From positions 43,308 through 107,307 of the forward strand of contig JBCBMW010000014.1 in assembly GCA_039822105.1 (NCBI GenBank): a DNA stretch of 64,000 nucleotides, written 5' to 3'. The stretch's first letter is position 1. Each line of letters begins with the position of its first letter. Source of the stretch: Parvularcula sp039822105. GTDB taxonomy: Bacteria; Pseudomonadota; Alphaproteobacteria; Caulobacterales; Parvularculaceae. The position numbers were made by a program, and so were the translations under genes. Below the pieces are notes generated by a model. The model was not told the origin of the DNA. It worked only from the letters and a program-made list of their open reading frames with translations, and did not search any database. Shown one piece after another: positions 41,467-49,821 of the stretch.

Positions 41467-42066
41467 TTAATGGAACGCCTGCGGAATCTCCCTCATCGTG
41501 TAAGAGGGGAACGATCCGACCATGGACGGGTCGAGTGTCATGTTCTCACTGCCCTGCGCGTACTGAGCGTATTGCCCCCACGGGTTATTGATATGCGGCG
41601 GGTGGGACTCCATGCGATTGTCCGCACGCCATCCGCCTTGACCATCTTGGACTCCGTGGAAGCTGTAAGAGCCATAGCGGGTGCAGACCCAGGGCGTGAT
41701 TTGCAGTTCATGCGGGATGGGCCTCGGTGCTGGAGCCAGTCCCAGAAATCTCATGATGATTGTGATCTCGGTACAGAGACGAAACGCGTGCAGTATGCTG
41801 TTGGGATAGACCACAAACCATTTGCCGCCGTTCCTATCATTCTCATCAGTAATGGGATCGGTGTTCTGCCAAAATTTATGGGCCACGCGGTCAGGATAAA
41901 GCACATTCTCACAGATGGCGTCCAAGGTGGTTTGGGCGTCTTCTGCGCGCGCGACGATGTGGAGTTTCCATCCCTCGGAAGCCGTTCCTTGCGTGTCGAG
42001 ATCGGTTGGCATGTACCAACGGGTCCCTGGGAAGAACATGTAGTTGGGGCGATGAAGCGCGGGCAT
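41467..42066 (-). CDS. Stand-alone protein resembling LanKC/OspF/HopA1-type phospho-Ser/Thr lyase domain
   Basis: A 199-residue soluble protein; the ATG at 42066 has a perfect AGGAGGT at ideal distance. By eye it resembles the N-terminal lyase domain of class III lanthipeptide synthetases: EGWKLHIVA (Lys34-x-His36, cf. the K-x-H pair of SpvC/OspF), AHKFWQ (Lys64), NGGKWFVVYPNS (Lys82, Tyr87) and CTRYGSY (Arg130). These are the positions that bind phosphate and perform beta-elimination in that family. No kinase, cyclase or precursor-peptide gene is adjacent, and the C-terminal 60 residues are unique, rich in Asn, Gln, Met and aromatic residues. The match is from memory of the family, not a search. 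Confidence 0.55.
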   Translation of the reverse strand: MPALHRPNYMFFPGTRWYMPTDLDTQGTASEGWKLHIVARAEDAQTTLDAICENVLYPDRVAHKFWQNTDPITDENDRNGGKWFVVYPNSILHAFRLCTEITIIMRFLGLAPAPRPIPHELQITPWVCTRYGSYSFHGVQDGQGGWRADNRMESHPPHINNPWGQYAQYAQGSENMTLDPSMVGSFPSYTMREIPQAFH

Positions 42067-42206
42067 TGTGACCTCCTGTAAACTGTCCTGCACGTTCGTC
42101 GCGTTGGGGGCAGGGATGGTTCAAAAGAACTGAGGTTGAGCTGTATCGGTCGCCGCCGCTATGCCCATGCGCGATATTCAGTGCGGAGGGCGCCCTGGGT
42201 CCTGAG

Positions 42207-42803
42207 TTGTTTCTTCTGTTTGCCGATCGTGTGGGGACGTTTGTCTTCGCGCTGTCGGGCGGGATTGCGGCTGTGCGAAGAGATATGGATCTCTTCGGCG
42301 TGATCATGCTCGCCTTTCTTCCTGCCGTGGGCGGAGGAACGTTGCGTGATCTCTTGCTCGACGTGCCGGTCTTTTGGCTTGAGGATACGTGGGTCCTTCT
42401 TTTTGCCGTGGCCGGAGGGCTTGCCGCGTTCTTCGCTGCTTCGACGATTGATGCATGGAAGCCCTTGCGCTGGGCGGACGCTGCCGGGCTCGCGCTGTTC
42501 GCTGTGGCTGGCGCGGCCAAGGCTTTGGAACTTGACCACAATCTCGTCGTCGTGACGATGATGGGTGTGATCACGGCCACCTTTGGCGGCCTGTTGCGGG
42601 ACGTGGTGGCCAACCGGGAACCGCTGATCCTCAAGGAGGATATCTATGCCACCGCCGCGCTCTTCGGCGTGGTGGTCTACGCTCTTCTCGCCCGTTCGGC
42701 AGGTGGTGACGCGATCGCATTTGTTGCTGGATGCGCGGCGGCTTTCGGACTTCGCGGCGCGGCCATTCTCTTTGGCTTGGCTCTGCCGAAGCCTCGGCGC
42801 TAA
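42207..42803 (+). CDS. TRIC-type cation channel family protein (UPF0126/YicG-like)
   Basis: A 198-residue inner-membrane protein with about seven hydrophobic segments and the duplicated glycine-hinge motifs of the family: FALSGGIAAVRRDMDLFGVIMLAFLPAVGGGTLRD in the first half and AVAGAAKALELDHN...GVITATFGGLLRDV in the second. Bacterial TRIC homologues form trimeric K/Na channels. The start is uncertain; a TTG at 42207 fits the family N-terminus, since the upstream ATGs are in another frame. Confidence 0.87.
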   Translation: MFLLFADRVGTFVFALSGGIAAVRRDMDLFGVIMLAFLPAVGGGTLRDLLLDVPVFWLEDTWVLLFAVAGGLAAFFAASTIDAWKPLRWADAAGLALFAVAGAAKALELDHNLVVVTMMGVITATFGGLLRDVVANREPLILKEDIYATAALFGVVVYALLARSAGGDAIAFVAGCAAAFGLRGAAILFGLALPKPRR

Positions 42804-42966
42804 GCGCCCGGCGGGCCAGGTCGTCAGATGTCCCCGGGGCGCACGGGTCTCTGTCGGACGATGTCCCGTCGCGCTGACTGTTTGGATTCAGATAGCCTTG
42901 CCTGATGCTTGGCACTGGTCTTGGTGGAGCAGGTTCGAGGGGACCTTCGGCGCCACAGTACTGCAT

Positions 42967-43021
42967 TCTGTCACGAATCGTCACGCGACGCCAAAATCTG
43001 TCGCGGATCGTCCGCGACGTT
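42967..43021. promoter_or_regulatory. Two tandem related operator-like sites upstream of the AraC gene
   Basis: Site 1 (42967-42991) and site 2 (42997-43021) share TCTGTC[A/G]CG[A/G]ATCGTC and the end CGCGACG, 30 bases apart. Site 2 contains the perfect inverted repeat GTCGCGGA-TCG-TCCGCGAC (43000-43018). Site 1 is a degenerate copy with one inserted base. They lie 90-145 bases before the AraC gene, inside a 286-base gap. Confidence 0.5.
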
Positions 43022-43067
43022 AGCGTCAGATCACCACTACACTTTTTCGTGAGGGACGGATGGTATG

Positions 43068-43089
43068 AATCGTACTCATTGGTACGATT
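43068..43089. promoter_or_regulatory. Perfect dyad in the AraC gene leader
   Basis: AATCGTAC-TCATTG-GTACGATT: 8-base arms and a 6-base spacer, 21 bases before the AraC-type start codon. It could be an operator or fold as a leader hairpin near the ribosome-binding site. Confidence 0.55.
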
Positions 43090-43110
43090 ATGCCGCCAGG
43101 GAGAGATCCT

Positions 43111-44172
43111 ATGACGTCAGACGTATCCGCGCTTCGTTCGAGCTTCGGGCAGTCCGCTCGGTCGAGCTACATGTCAGGGCTTGTCGCCTATGCCGTGGGC
43201 CGAGGGCTTCCTCTCTCTGCTATTGAGGCCCGCACAGGGATGAAGGGGTACAGCCTTTTCGATCCGAACGGTTCGCACTCCGAAGAATTTCCCGCCATGA
43301 TCTGGAGCATGCTCGAAGAGCGCTTCCCGAACGAAGTGATTTCTCTCAGCATGGCGACATCTGCTCCGTATACGATGTTCGGAGCGCTCTTCACCGGTGC
43401 AGAGTTTGCGAGAACCCTGCGGATATCGCTGACCCGGATCGCTCGCAACAGGCTCCTCTACTCCCCGACGATGGAGATGACGTTCACGGAGGAAGGTGAC
43501 GAGTACAAGTTCACCTGCAACCATCCGCGCAATGAATCTGAAGACGGCAGGGGTGCAGAGCTTGGCATGGGGCTTGTGGTTCGGTTCATCCGTGAGGTGC
43601 TGGGCCTAGAGCATGCGATCAAACGGATCGAGCTCACCAACGCGCCGCACGGACCGCTGTCGCACTACCAAGAGTTCTACAAAGCGCCGGTTCGTTTCGA
43701 GCAAACCGAGCCTGCGGTGATCCTCCATCGCGAAAGCCTCGATCAACCCCTCCGCCAGGCCGATGTGGAGCTTTTCACCTTCATCGAGCGCTATTTCGAA
43801 GAGGGCCTCCGCCTTGCTGATCGAGAAGGGTTGCCGATCGAGGTGCAGCGTTTGCGAGAAGGCATCGTGCAAAACGCTTCGCGGGGCGAGTTCAGCGCGT
43901 CGGCCGCAGCTGCCGGCGTGAACATGAGCCTCCGCGCCGCTCAACGTCTTGCGGCAGAGCACGGAACATCTCTCCAGGATCTGATCACCGATGTGCGCCG
44001 GGCCGCAGCGGAGAAATATCTCAGCAACCGCGAGATCGACACCGAGACCGTGGCCGCGCTCACGGGTTACTCCGAAGCGCGCGCTTTCAGGCGAGCGTTC
44101 AAGCGGTGGACGGGGCAGACGCCGTCAGACTATCGCCGCTTGCTTCCCCCTTCCACAGAAGAGCTTTCCTAA
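43111..44172 (+). CDS. AraC-family transcriptional regulator
   Basis: A 353-residue regulator; the ATG after AGGGAGAG was chosen over one seven codons upstream. The N-terminal domain (about 30-220) is of the AraC-binding-2/OruR type (SYMSGLVAYAVGRGLPLS at the start, then LLYSPTMEMTF). The C-terminal AraC helix-turn-helix pair covers about 240-345: EFSASAAAAGVNMSLRAAQRLAAEHGTSLQDL and DTETVAALTGYSEARAFRRAFKRWTGQTPSDYR. Paralogues often control fatty acid, sterol or amino acid catabolism next to them; here no target gene is adjacent, so the upstream dyads suggest autoregulation. Confidence 0.9.
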   Translation: MTSDVSALRSSFGQSARSSYMSGLVAYAVGRGLPLSAIEARTGMKGYSLFDPNGSHSEEFPAMIWSMLEERFPNEVISLSMATSAPYTMFGALFTGAEFARTLRISLTRIARNRLLYSPTMEMTFTEEGDEYKFTCNHPRNESEDGRGAELGMGLVVRFIREVLGLEHAIKRIELTNAPHGPLSHYQEFYKAPVRFEQTEPAVILHRESLDQPLRQADVELFTFIERYFEEGLRLADREGLPIEVQRLREGIVQNASRGEFSASAAAAGVNMSLRAAQRLAAEHGTSLQDLITDVRRAAAEKYLSNREIDTETVAALTGYSEARAFRRAFKRWTGQTPSDYRRLLPPSTEELS

Positions 44173-44221
44173 CCCTGCCGCCTTTTTCCGTGGACATCAG
44201 GGGCTGACATCATCATCTCTA

Positions 44222-44647
44222 GCTGGTCAGGCGGCTAGACGACCGCGTGGGCGCCCTTGGGCGCTCCCGAGGAAAGTCCGGGCTCCCTGGCGGCGGGGTG
44301 CCGGGTAACGCCCGGCCAGCGTGAGCTGAGGGAAAGCGCCACAGAGACCAGACCGCCTTCTTCGGAAGGTCAGGGTGAAAAGGTGCGGTAAGAGCGCACC
44401 GCCGAGCCGGCAACGGCCTCGGGTCAAGGCAAGCCCCACCCGGAGCAAGACCGAATAGGGACGGCGTGCGCGTTCTCTTGGGTCCTTTGAGGCCACATGA
44501 GCGCGCAGGCCCGCCGCCAGGCTGAGTCGTCCGGGTTGGTTGCAGGAGCGAGCGCGCAAGCGCTCGCCATGAGATGAATGGTCGTCCGAAGGGGTGCGTC
44601 CGCGCGCCCTGGGACAGAACCCGGCTTACAGGCCGCCTGGCACTTTT
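44222..44647 (+). ncRNA. rnpB: RNase P RNA (bacterial type A)
   Basis: Catalytic RNA of RNase P. Universal elements: GAGGAAAGTCCGGGCTCC near the 5' end, the GAAAAGGTGCGGTAAGAGCGCACC block in the middle third and ACAGAACCCGGCTTACAGG near the 3' end. The terminal P1 helix forms between GTCAGGCGGC (44226-44235) and GCCGCCTGGC at the 3' end with one G-U pair. Ends were set from that helix and are accurate to a few bases. A short T-run (CTTTTCC) follows. Confidence 0.96.
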
Positions 44648-44755
44648 CCCCAAGAGCGAACACCTTCACAGCGTTAACCTTCGTTGCGTTTTCGTTACCG
44701 CCATCAACCCATGGCGCCCGTGTTCAACTGCGCAGAGCCTTGAAAACCCGTTGTT

Positions 44756-44780
44756 TCCCATGCTGTCCCATGCTATCCCA
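44756..44780 (-). promoter_or_regulatory. MraZ operator: three TGGGA repeats
   Basis: TCCCA occurs at 44756, 44766 and 44776, that is three TGGGA boxes on the minus strand with exact 5-base spacers, 42 bases upstream of mraZ. E. coli MraZ binds three TGGGN boxes with the same spacing to repress its own operon. Here the boxes point away from the operon. Confidence 0.75.
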
Positions 44781-44821
44781 GATCTGACCAGAATTGACCG
44801 AGAAGGGGTGCGGCGGAGCTC

Positions 44822-45340
44822 ATGAATGCCGCGACGGACAATCAGGCCCTCCAAGGGGCGTCGGCGAGCCCGGCCCGGTTCACGGGCCGGTATGCGGGCA
44901 AGCTCGACGCCAAGGGCCGGATCGTCGTGCCGCCTGAGTTCCGTCAGCGGCTCACCAACGGTGAGGTCTTCGTTTTTCAGCATTTCGATGAGCCGCTTCT
45001 TCAGTGCGGGGATGACCAGCTGGTCCACGACCTCCTCTCGATGCTGGGTGGCCTTGATGAGTTCGATGACGACCGGGCGATTTTGGAAGAGGAGATCACC
45101 GGCGGGGTGATGCGTCTGGGTGTCGATGACACGGGGCGCACCAGCCTGCCGAAGGCTCTGCGCGATCACGCGGCGCTGGAGGGGCCTCTCGGGTTCGCGG
45201 GCAGGGGGCAGCACTTTGTGCTCGGCACCGCCGCCTATCTCGACAGCCGCCGGGACGCCGCGCGTGCAGCCGCGGCCAAGCATCGCGAAACCCTCCGTGC
45301 CCGCATGCTCCCCTCCGTTCGTTCACGGAGGTCATCATGA
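44822..45340 (+). CDS. mraZ: MraZ, transcriptional regulator of the dcw operon
   Basis: A 172-residue AbrB-fold regulator at the head of the dcw operon. Two MraZ motifs are visible: GRYAGKLDAKGRIVVPPEFRQRL (residues about 22-44) and MRLGVDDTGRTSLPKALRDHA (about 97-117), the latter with DxxGR. Somewhat longer than the usual 145-150, with an N-terminal extension and a basic tail (RARMLPSVRSRRSS). The upstream TGGGA boxes suggest autorepression. The stop overlaps the rsmH start (ATGA). Confidence 0.93.
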   Translation: MNAATDNQALQGASASPARFTGRYAGKLDAKGRIVVPPEFRQRLTNGEVFVFQHFDEPLLQCGDDQLVHDLLSMLGGLDEFDDDRAILEEEITGGVMRLGVDDTGRTSLPKALRDHAALEGPLGFAGRGQHFVLGTAAYLDSRRDAARAAAAKHRETLRARMLPSVRSRRSS

Positions 45341-46335
45341 GCCCGCATATCCCCGTGATGCTTCCTGAGGTGCTGGATGCGCTCCAGCCGCAAGCCGGCC
45401 AATGGGTCGCTGACGGCACCTTCGGTGCTGGCGGCTATACGGCGGGCATTTTGGACCGCGGCGCGCATGTCATCGCCTTCGATCGCGATCCGACAGCGAT
45501 CGCGGCGGGGCATCAGCGTTTTGCGGGTCAGGACCGCCTTCATCTGGTTGAGGTGCCGTTTGATCGTTTGGAAGACGAAGCCCTGGCTATCGTACCGGAC
45601 GGTCTCGACGGTGCTGTCTTTGACCTTGGTGTCTCGTCGATGCAGCTTGATCAGTCCGAGCGCGGCTTTTCGTTCATGCGCGACGGTCCGCTCGACATGC
45701 GCATGGGTGATGGGGCGTCAGCGGAAGAACTGGTGAACACAGCGGATCAGAACGACCTCAAGACGATCCTTTGGCAGTATGGCGAGGAGAAGCGCTCGGG
45801 CGCTCTTGCTGCTGCGATCGTCCGGGAACGGCAAAAGGCGCCAATCACCACCACCGGCGCACTGGCCGCTTTGGCGGGTCCGCAGCGGGCGAAGGACAAG
45901 ATCCATCCCGCGACGCGGATGTTCCAGGCCATTCGCATCTTCGTGAATGATGAGCTCGGCCAACTCGTCCGGGCCCTGATGGCGGCAGAGAGCGTCTTGA
46001 AAGAGGGCGGAAGACTGGTCGTCGTGACGTTCCATTCTCTCGAAGACCGTATCGTCAAACGCTTTTTCTCGATGGCATCAGGCAGTGAGGGCGGCAGCTC
46101 TCGTCACCAGCCTGAGGTCGTTCGTGAGGCACCGAGCCTCGATCTTATCACCCGCCGCGCCGTCGCCGCGAGCGCTGAAGAGGCCGCCGAAAACCCCCGC
46201 GCGCGCTCGGCCAAGCTGCGCGGCGCCATTCGCACGTCTGCTCCGGTCACTGATTGGACCGACGAACGCCTTTCGCGCCTCGGCGCACCGTCCCTCGTTT
46301 TTTCATCCCTGCAGCGCCAATGGAGCCATTCATGA
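45337..46335 (+). CDS. rsmH: RsmH, 16S rRNA C1402 N4-methyltransferase
   Basis: A 332-residue SAM-dependent methyltransferase (MraW) that methylates N4 of C1402 in the ribosomal P site. Blocks: HIPVMLPEVLDAL at the start, DGTFGAGGYTAGIL (SAM motif I), FDLGVSSMQLDQSERGFSF, HPATRMFQAIRIFVNDEL and VVTFHSLEDRIVKRFF. Coupled to mraZ and ftsL by ATGA overlaps. Confidence 0.96.
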   Translation: MSPHIPVMLPEVLDALQPQAGQWVADGTFGAGGYTAGILDRGAHVIAFDRDPTAIAAGHQRFAGQDRLHLVEVPFDRLEDEALAIVPDGLDGAVFDLGVSSMQLDQSERGFSFMRDGPLDMRMGDGASAEELVNTADQNDLKTILWQYGEEKRSGALAAAIVRERQKAPITTTGALAALAGPQRAKDKIHPATRMFQAIRIFVNDELGQLVRALMAAESVLKEGGRLVVVTFHSLEDRIVKRFFSMASGSEGGSSRHQPEVVREAPSLDLITRRAVAASAEEAAENPRARSAKLRGAIRTSAPVTDWTDERLSRLGAPSLVFSSLQRQWSHS

Positions 46336-46643
46336 TCCGTGTGCTTTTCCTCAGTGTTCTTGCCGTCTCACTCTCTGCCAGCGCTATTTTCAGGTTGCAT
46401 ACGGAGACTGTCGTGAGGGCAGAGAGGCGCGAGCTAGCGCAGCTTGAGCGCGAGCGCGGCTATGTGGAATCGGAGCTTGATCGTTTGAGGTTCGAGGTTG
46501 AGGTTCTGGCCTCCGCACCGCGGCTCAACGAACTCACCGCCGACCGCCTGCCGCTTGCACCAGGAAGCGTCCGTCAGACTTCAGATGGTCAGGGTCTCCG
46601 CGAGGTGCTCGACCCTGTCGCTCGGTGGGAGCAGGAGCGATGA
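46332..46643 (+). CDS. ftsL: FtsL, cell division protein
   Basis: A 103-residue bitopic membrane protein. The ATG at 46332 overlaps the rsmH stop and has GGAG six bases upstream. One membrane segment (about 2-20) follows a very short cytoplasmic N-terminus, then a periplasmic coiled coil (RRELAQLERERGYVESELDRLRFEVEVL) and LTADRLPL near the end, the FtsL pattern. Acts with FtsQ and FtsB in the divisome; identified by position and topology since sequence conservation is low. Confidence 0.88.
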   Translation: MIRVLFLSVLAVSLSASAIFRLHTETVVRAERRELAQLERERGYVESELDRLRFEVEVLASAPRLNELTADRLPLAPGSVRQTSDGQGLREVLDPVARWEQER

Positions 46644-48376
46644 GCGCCGCTGGCGCCGGACGTTTTGAAGTCGACGTCCTGTTCGACGAGATCGCCAGCC
46701 GGAAAGCGCCGGAACCCGACGTAGCGGTGTCCGATGACAGCATCAAACGGCGGCTGATGCTTTGCGGCATTGGCCTTGCCGCCGCTTTTGGTGCCCTCGG
46801 TATTCGGAGCATCGATCTTGCGCTCGATACACCCGCGCCAAGCTACGAGGTCGCGCGCGCAGCCGCCGCGGCGAAGGCCAGCCGGTTGGAAGATACAGAC
46901 GGCCGCGTCCTGGCGATCAATGTTCCGGCCTATGGCCTTGCGATCAACGGCCAAGAGGTCTGGGACGCTGAAGAGGCGGCACTTGGTTTGGCCGCGATCT
47001 TTCCATCCGTTGATGCGGACAAACTCCGTGTGAAGCTTTCAGCTGAGCAGCGCGTGGTGATCGACCGTGTGATCACGGATGATCAGCGCGAGGCGGTGAT
47101 GGCGCTGGGCCTTCCAGGGCTCAGCTTTCCGCCGACCGAGGAGCGTGTTTATCCCCAAGGACGGCTTTTCAGCCATGTGGTCGGCTATCAGATCCCTGGC
47201 CGCGGCGGGGTGACAGGCCTTGAGGGGGCGGCGACGATCCGTGAGCTGCAAGGTCCCCAGGCGACGACACTCAACGTCACGGCCCAGACGATTTTGCTCA
47301 GTGAGCTTGAACGCGCGATGGACCGGTTCAGCGCCAAGGCGGCCTGGGGCGTCTTGATGGACGCCCAAGACGGATCGGTGGCAGCGCTCGCGAGCCTTCC
47401 TGATTTCGATCCCAACGTTCCAGGGCAGAGCCCAGCGTCAGCTCGGCGGAACCGTCTGGTTTCGGACAATTATGAGCTCGGCTCGGCGCTCAAGGCGCTG
47501 ACCGTTGCTGCCGCGCTTGAGGCTGGGGTTGTCAGCCTCGAGACCCAGGTCGATGTGCGCTCGCCCCTCGTTGTGGGCGATTGGGAGATCAAGGACTACT
47601 CCACCAAGAAAGCCGTGATGACCGTCGAGGAGGTGCTTGCCACCTCGTCAAACATTGGCACAGGGCAATTGGCACTTGCACTGGGTTCGGATCGTTTCGT
47701 GGACATTCTAAGTCGCTTCGGTCTAGCTGAGCGGCTCGAGACGGCTTTGCCTGAAGGCCGGACGCCGCTTCTGCCGCCGCGTTGGGGCGAAGCAGAGATC
47801 GTGACCGCCTCCTATGGTCACGGCATCGCGGTGTCGCCGCTGCACCTGACCGCCGCGTTCGCGGCGACGGTCAATGGCGGTACGCTGATCAAACCGCGGT
47901 TCTTCTCAAACGACCCGGTTGAGCAAACGGCGATCCTCCGTCCCGAAACCAGTGCCGCCATGCGCCGAGGCCTCCGTGCGGTGATCACTGAGGGCACAGG
48001 CGGCAACGCGGAGGCGATGGGCTATTATGTGATCGGCAAAACGGCGACAGCGGACAAGCCGGTCGGCGGGCGCTACCTTGATGATGGCCCGCTCTTGTCG
48101 AGCTTCATCGGCGCGTTCCCTGGGCATGATCCGCGTTACGTCTTGCTCATCTCGCTCGATGAGCCGCGGGGCACGGCGGACACATATGGCTACGCGACAG
48201 CGGGCTGGACGGCTGCACCGGCCTTCCGCCGGGCGGTTGAGCGTCTCGCGCCAGTGCTGGGTGTCATGCCTGTCCGGGAAGACGAGGCGGCCGATGGTTT
48301 CCTTGACGGCCAGCTCCCGGCGCAAGAGACTCCGGTCACCCAGTTGATCATGGAGGCCGATAGGCAGACCGGATGA
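46640..48376 (+). CDS. ftsI: FtsI, septal peptidoglycan transpeptidase (PBP3) with KTA motif
   Basis: A 578-residue class B penicillin-binding protein. ATG 46640 overlaps the ftsL stop. Membrane segment at about 34-56, dimerisation domain (RLEDTDGRVLAINVPAYGLAING), transpeptidase domain with SxxK as Ser282-A-L-Lys285 (GSALKA; the usual Pro after Lys is absent) and SxN as S336-S-N338. The third motif, normally KTG, reads K467-T-A469 (VIGKTATADKP). The KTG glycine is nearly invariant in transpeptidases, so altered beta-lactam binding or catalysis is possible. It crosslinks septal peptidoglycan with FtsW. Confidence 0.92.
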   Translation: MSAAGAGRFEVDVLFDEIASRKAPEPDVAVSDDSIKRRLMLCGIGLAAAFGALGIRSIDLALDTPAPSYEVARAAAAAKASRLEDTDGRVLAINVPAYGLAINGQEVWDAEEAALGLAAIFPSVDADKLRVKLSAEQRVVIDRVITDDQREAVMALGLPGLSFPPTEERVYPQGRLFSHVVGYQIPGRGGVTGLEGAATIRELQGPQATTLNVTAQTILLSELERAMDRFSAKAAWGVLMDAQDGSVAALASLPDFDPNVPGQSPASARRNRLVSDNYELGSALKALTVAAALEAGVVSLETQVDVRSPLVVGDWEIKDYSTKKAVMTVEEVLATSSNIGTGQLALALGSDRFVDILSRFGLAERLETALPEGRTPLLPPRWGEAEIVTASYGHGIAVSPLHLTAAFAATVNGGTLIKPRFFSNDPVEQTAILRPETSAAMRRGLRAVITEGTGGNAEAMGYYVIGKTATADKPVGGRYLDDGPLLSSFIGAFPGHDPRYVLLISLDEPRGTADTYGYATAGWTAAPAFRRAVERLAPVLGVMPVREDEAADGFLDGQLPAQETPVTQLIMEADRQTG

Positions 48377-49821
48377 AGCTCCAGGAGATGACAGCGCTCG
48401 CCCGGCGTTTGCCCGAGGTCGATATCAAAGCGATCACCGCGGACAGCCGCCAGGTCCAGGCCGGTACGCTGTTCGCCGCGCTGGAAGGCACGCAGGCGGA
48501 CGGTCGTAAGTTCATCCCTGACGCTGTGAAGCGCGGTGCGGTCGCGGTGCTCGCGCGTCCCGGCACGAAAGCGGATGTGCCGGTGGTCGAAAGCGAGCAG
48601 CCGCGCCTCACCTTGGCCCAGCTCGCGATGGCTTTTTATCCTGGGCAGCCCGTCATGATCGCCGGCGTGACGGGGACCAACGGTAAGACATCGGTGGCCC
48701 GGTTTGCGAGCCAGCTTTGGTCGGCCCTCGGATGTTCTGCAGGCAGCATGGGCACGCTCGGCGCTTTTGCTCCGGGTTATGAGTATGCGCTGAAGCATAC
48801 GACGCCTGATCCTGTGGAGGTGCACCAGGTGATCTCGTCCATGGCGGGGATGGGCACGACGCACCTCGCAATGGAGGTCTCAAGCCACGGTCTTGCTCAG
48901 TACCGTGCTGATGGCGTCAATTTCAGTCTCGCGGCGTTCACCAACATCACCCGTGATCACTACGACTATCATCAGTCCCACAAAGAGTATTATGCGGCCA
49001 AGCGGCGGTTGTTCACGCAGCTCCTGCCGCGTGGCCACAGTGTGGTGATCTGCTCTGACGGTCCGGGTGCCGATGAGGCTGTTGCCGATGCGAAAGCCGC
49101 TGGCCGTGTCCCGGTGACCGTTGGGCGGAAAGGATCGCTCCTCACTTTGAAATCGGTGGCCGCACGGCCAGGGGGCCTGGATGTCACCCTGGAGGCTTCC
49201 GGAGAGACCCACCGTCTCGCCTTGCCGCTCGTTGGCGCGTTTCAGGCTGACAATGCTCTCGTGGCAGCGGGGCTCGTGATCGAAAGCGGATATGCCGCCA
49301 AGGACGTGCTCCCGCATCTTGAAACCATCTCCGCCGCCCCCGGACGGATGGAACTCGCCGACCTGTTGAGAACAGAAAAGGGCGAGGCCGGAATTTATGT
49401 TGACTACGCCCACACACCAGCGGCAGTGACGACGGTCCTGGAAGCCATTCGTCCCCATACAAAAGCACGTGTTCACGTGGTGATTGGCGCTGGCGGTGAT
49501 CGGGATAAGGAGAAACGTGCACAGATGGGTGCAGCTGCGCATGAGGGCGCCGATGTGGTGATTGTCACCGATGACAATCCCCGGACGGAGGACCCCGCCT
49601 CAATCCGAGAGCAGGTCGCCTCTGGTGCGCCCGGCGCGAAGATGGTCGGTGACCGGCGCGATGCGATTTTTGAAGCAGTCAAAGGACTTAAGCCTGGTGA
49701 CACATTGGTGATTGCCGGCAAAGGGCATGAGCGCGGCCAAACCATCGGCGATGTCACTTATCCCTTTAACGATCTCGACGTCGCACGCGCTGCCGTGCGA
49801 GAAGAAGGTGTTGCCGCATGA
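48373..49821 (+). CDS. murE: MurE, UDP-MurNAc-tripeptide synthetase (meso-DAP adding)
   Basis: A 482-residue Mur ligase that adds meso-diaminopimelate to UDP-MurNAc-L-Ala-D-Glu. Intact motifs: ADSRQVQAGTLF, P-loop GVTGTNGKTS, MEVSSHGLAQYR, NITRDHYDYH, GRMEL and VDYAHTPAAV. The DNPR signature (VTDDNPRTEDP) selects meso-DAP rather than Lys. Unlike its neighbour murD it looks fully functional. Overlaps ftsI and murF by ATGA. Confidence 0.96.
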   Translation: MKLQEMTALARRLPEVDIKAITADSRQVQAGTLFAALEGTQADGRKFIPDAVKRGAVAVLARPGTKADVPVVESEQPRLTLAQLAMAFYPGQPVMIAGVTGTNGKTSVARFASQLWSALGCSAGSMGTLGAFAPGYEYALKHTTPDPVEVHQVISSMAGMGTTHLAMEVSSHGLAQYRADGVNFSLAAFTNITRDHYDYHQSHKEYYAAKRRLFTQLLPRGHSVVICSDGPGADEAVADAKAAGRVPVTVGRKGSLLTLKSVAARPGGLDVTLEASGETHRLALPLVGAFQADNALVAAGLVIESGYAAKDVLPHLETISAAPGRMELADLLRTEKGEAGIYVDYAHTPAAVTTVLEAIRPHTKARVHVVIGAGGDRDKEKRAQMGAAAHEGADVVIVTDDNPRTEDPASIREQVASGAPGAKMVGDRRDAIFEAVKGLKPGDTLVIAGKGHERGQTIGDVTYPFNDLDVARAAVREEGVAA

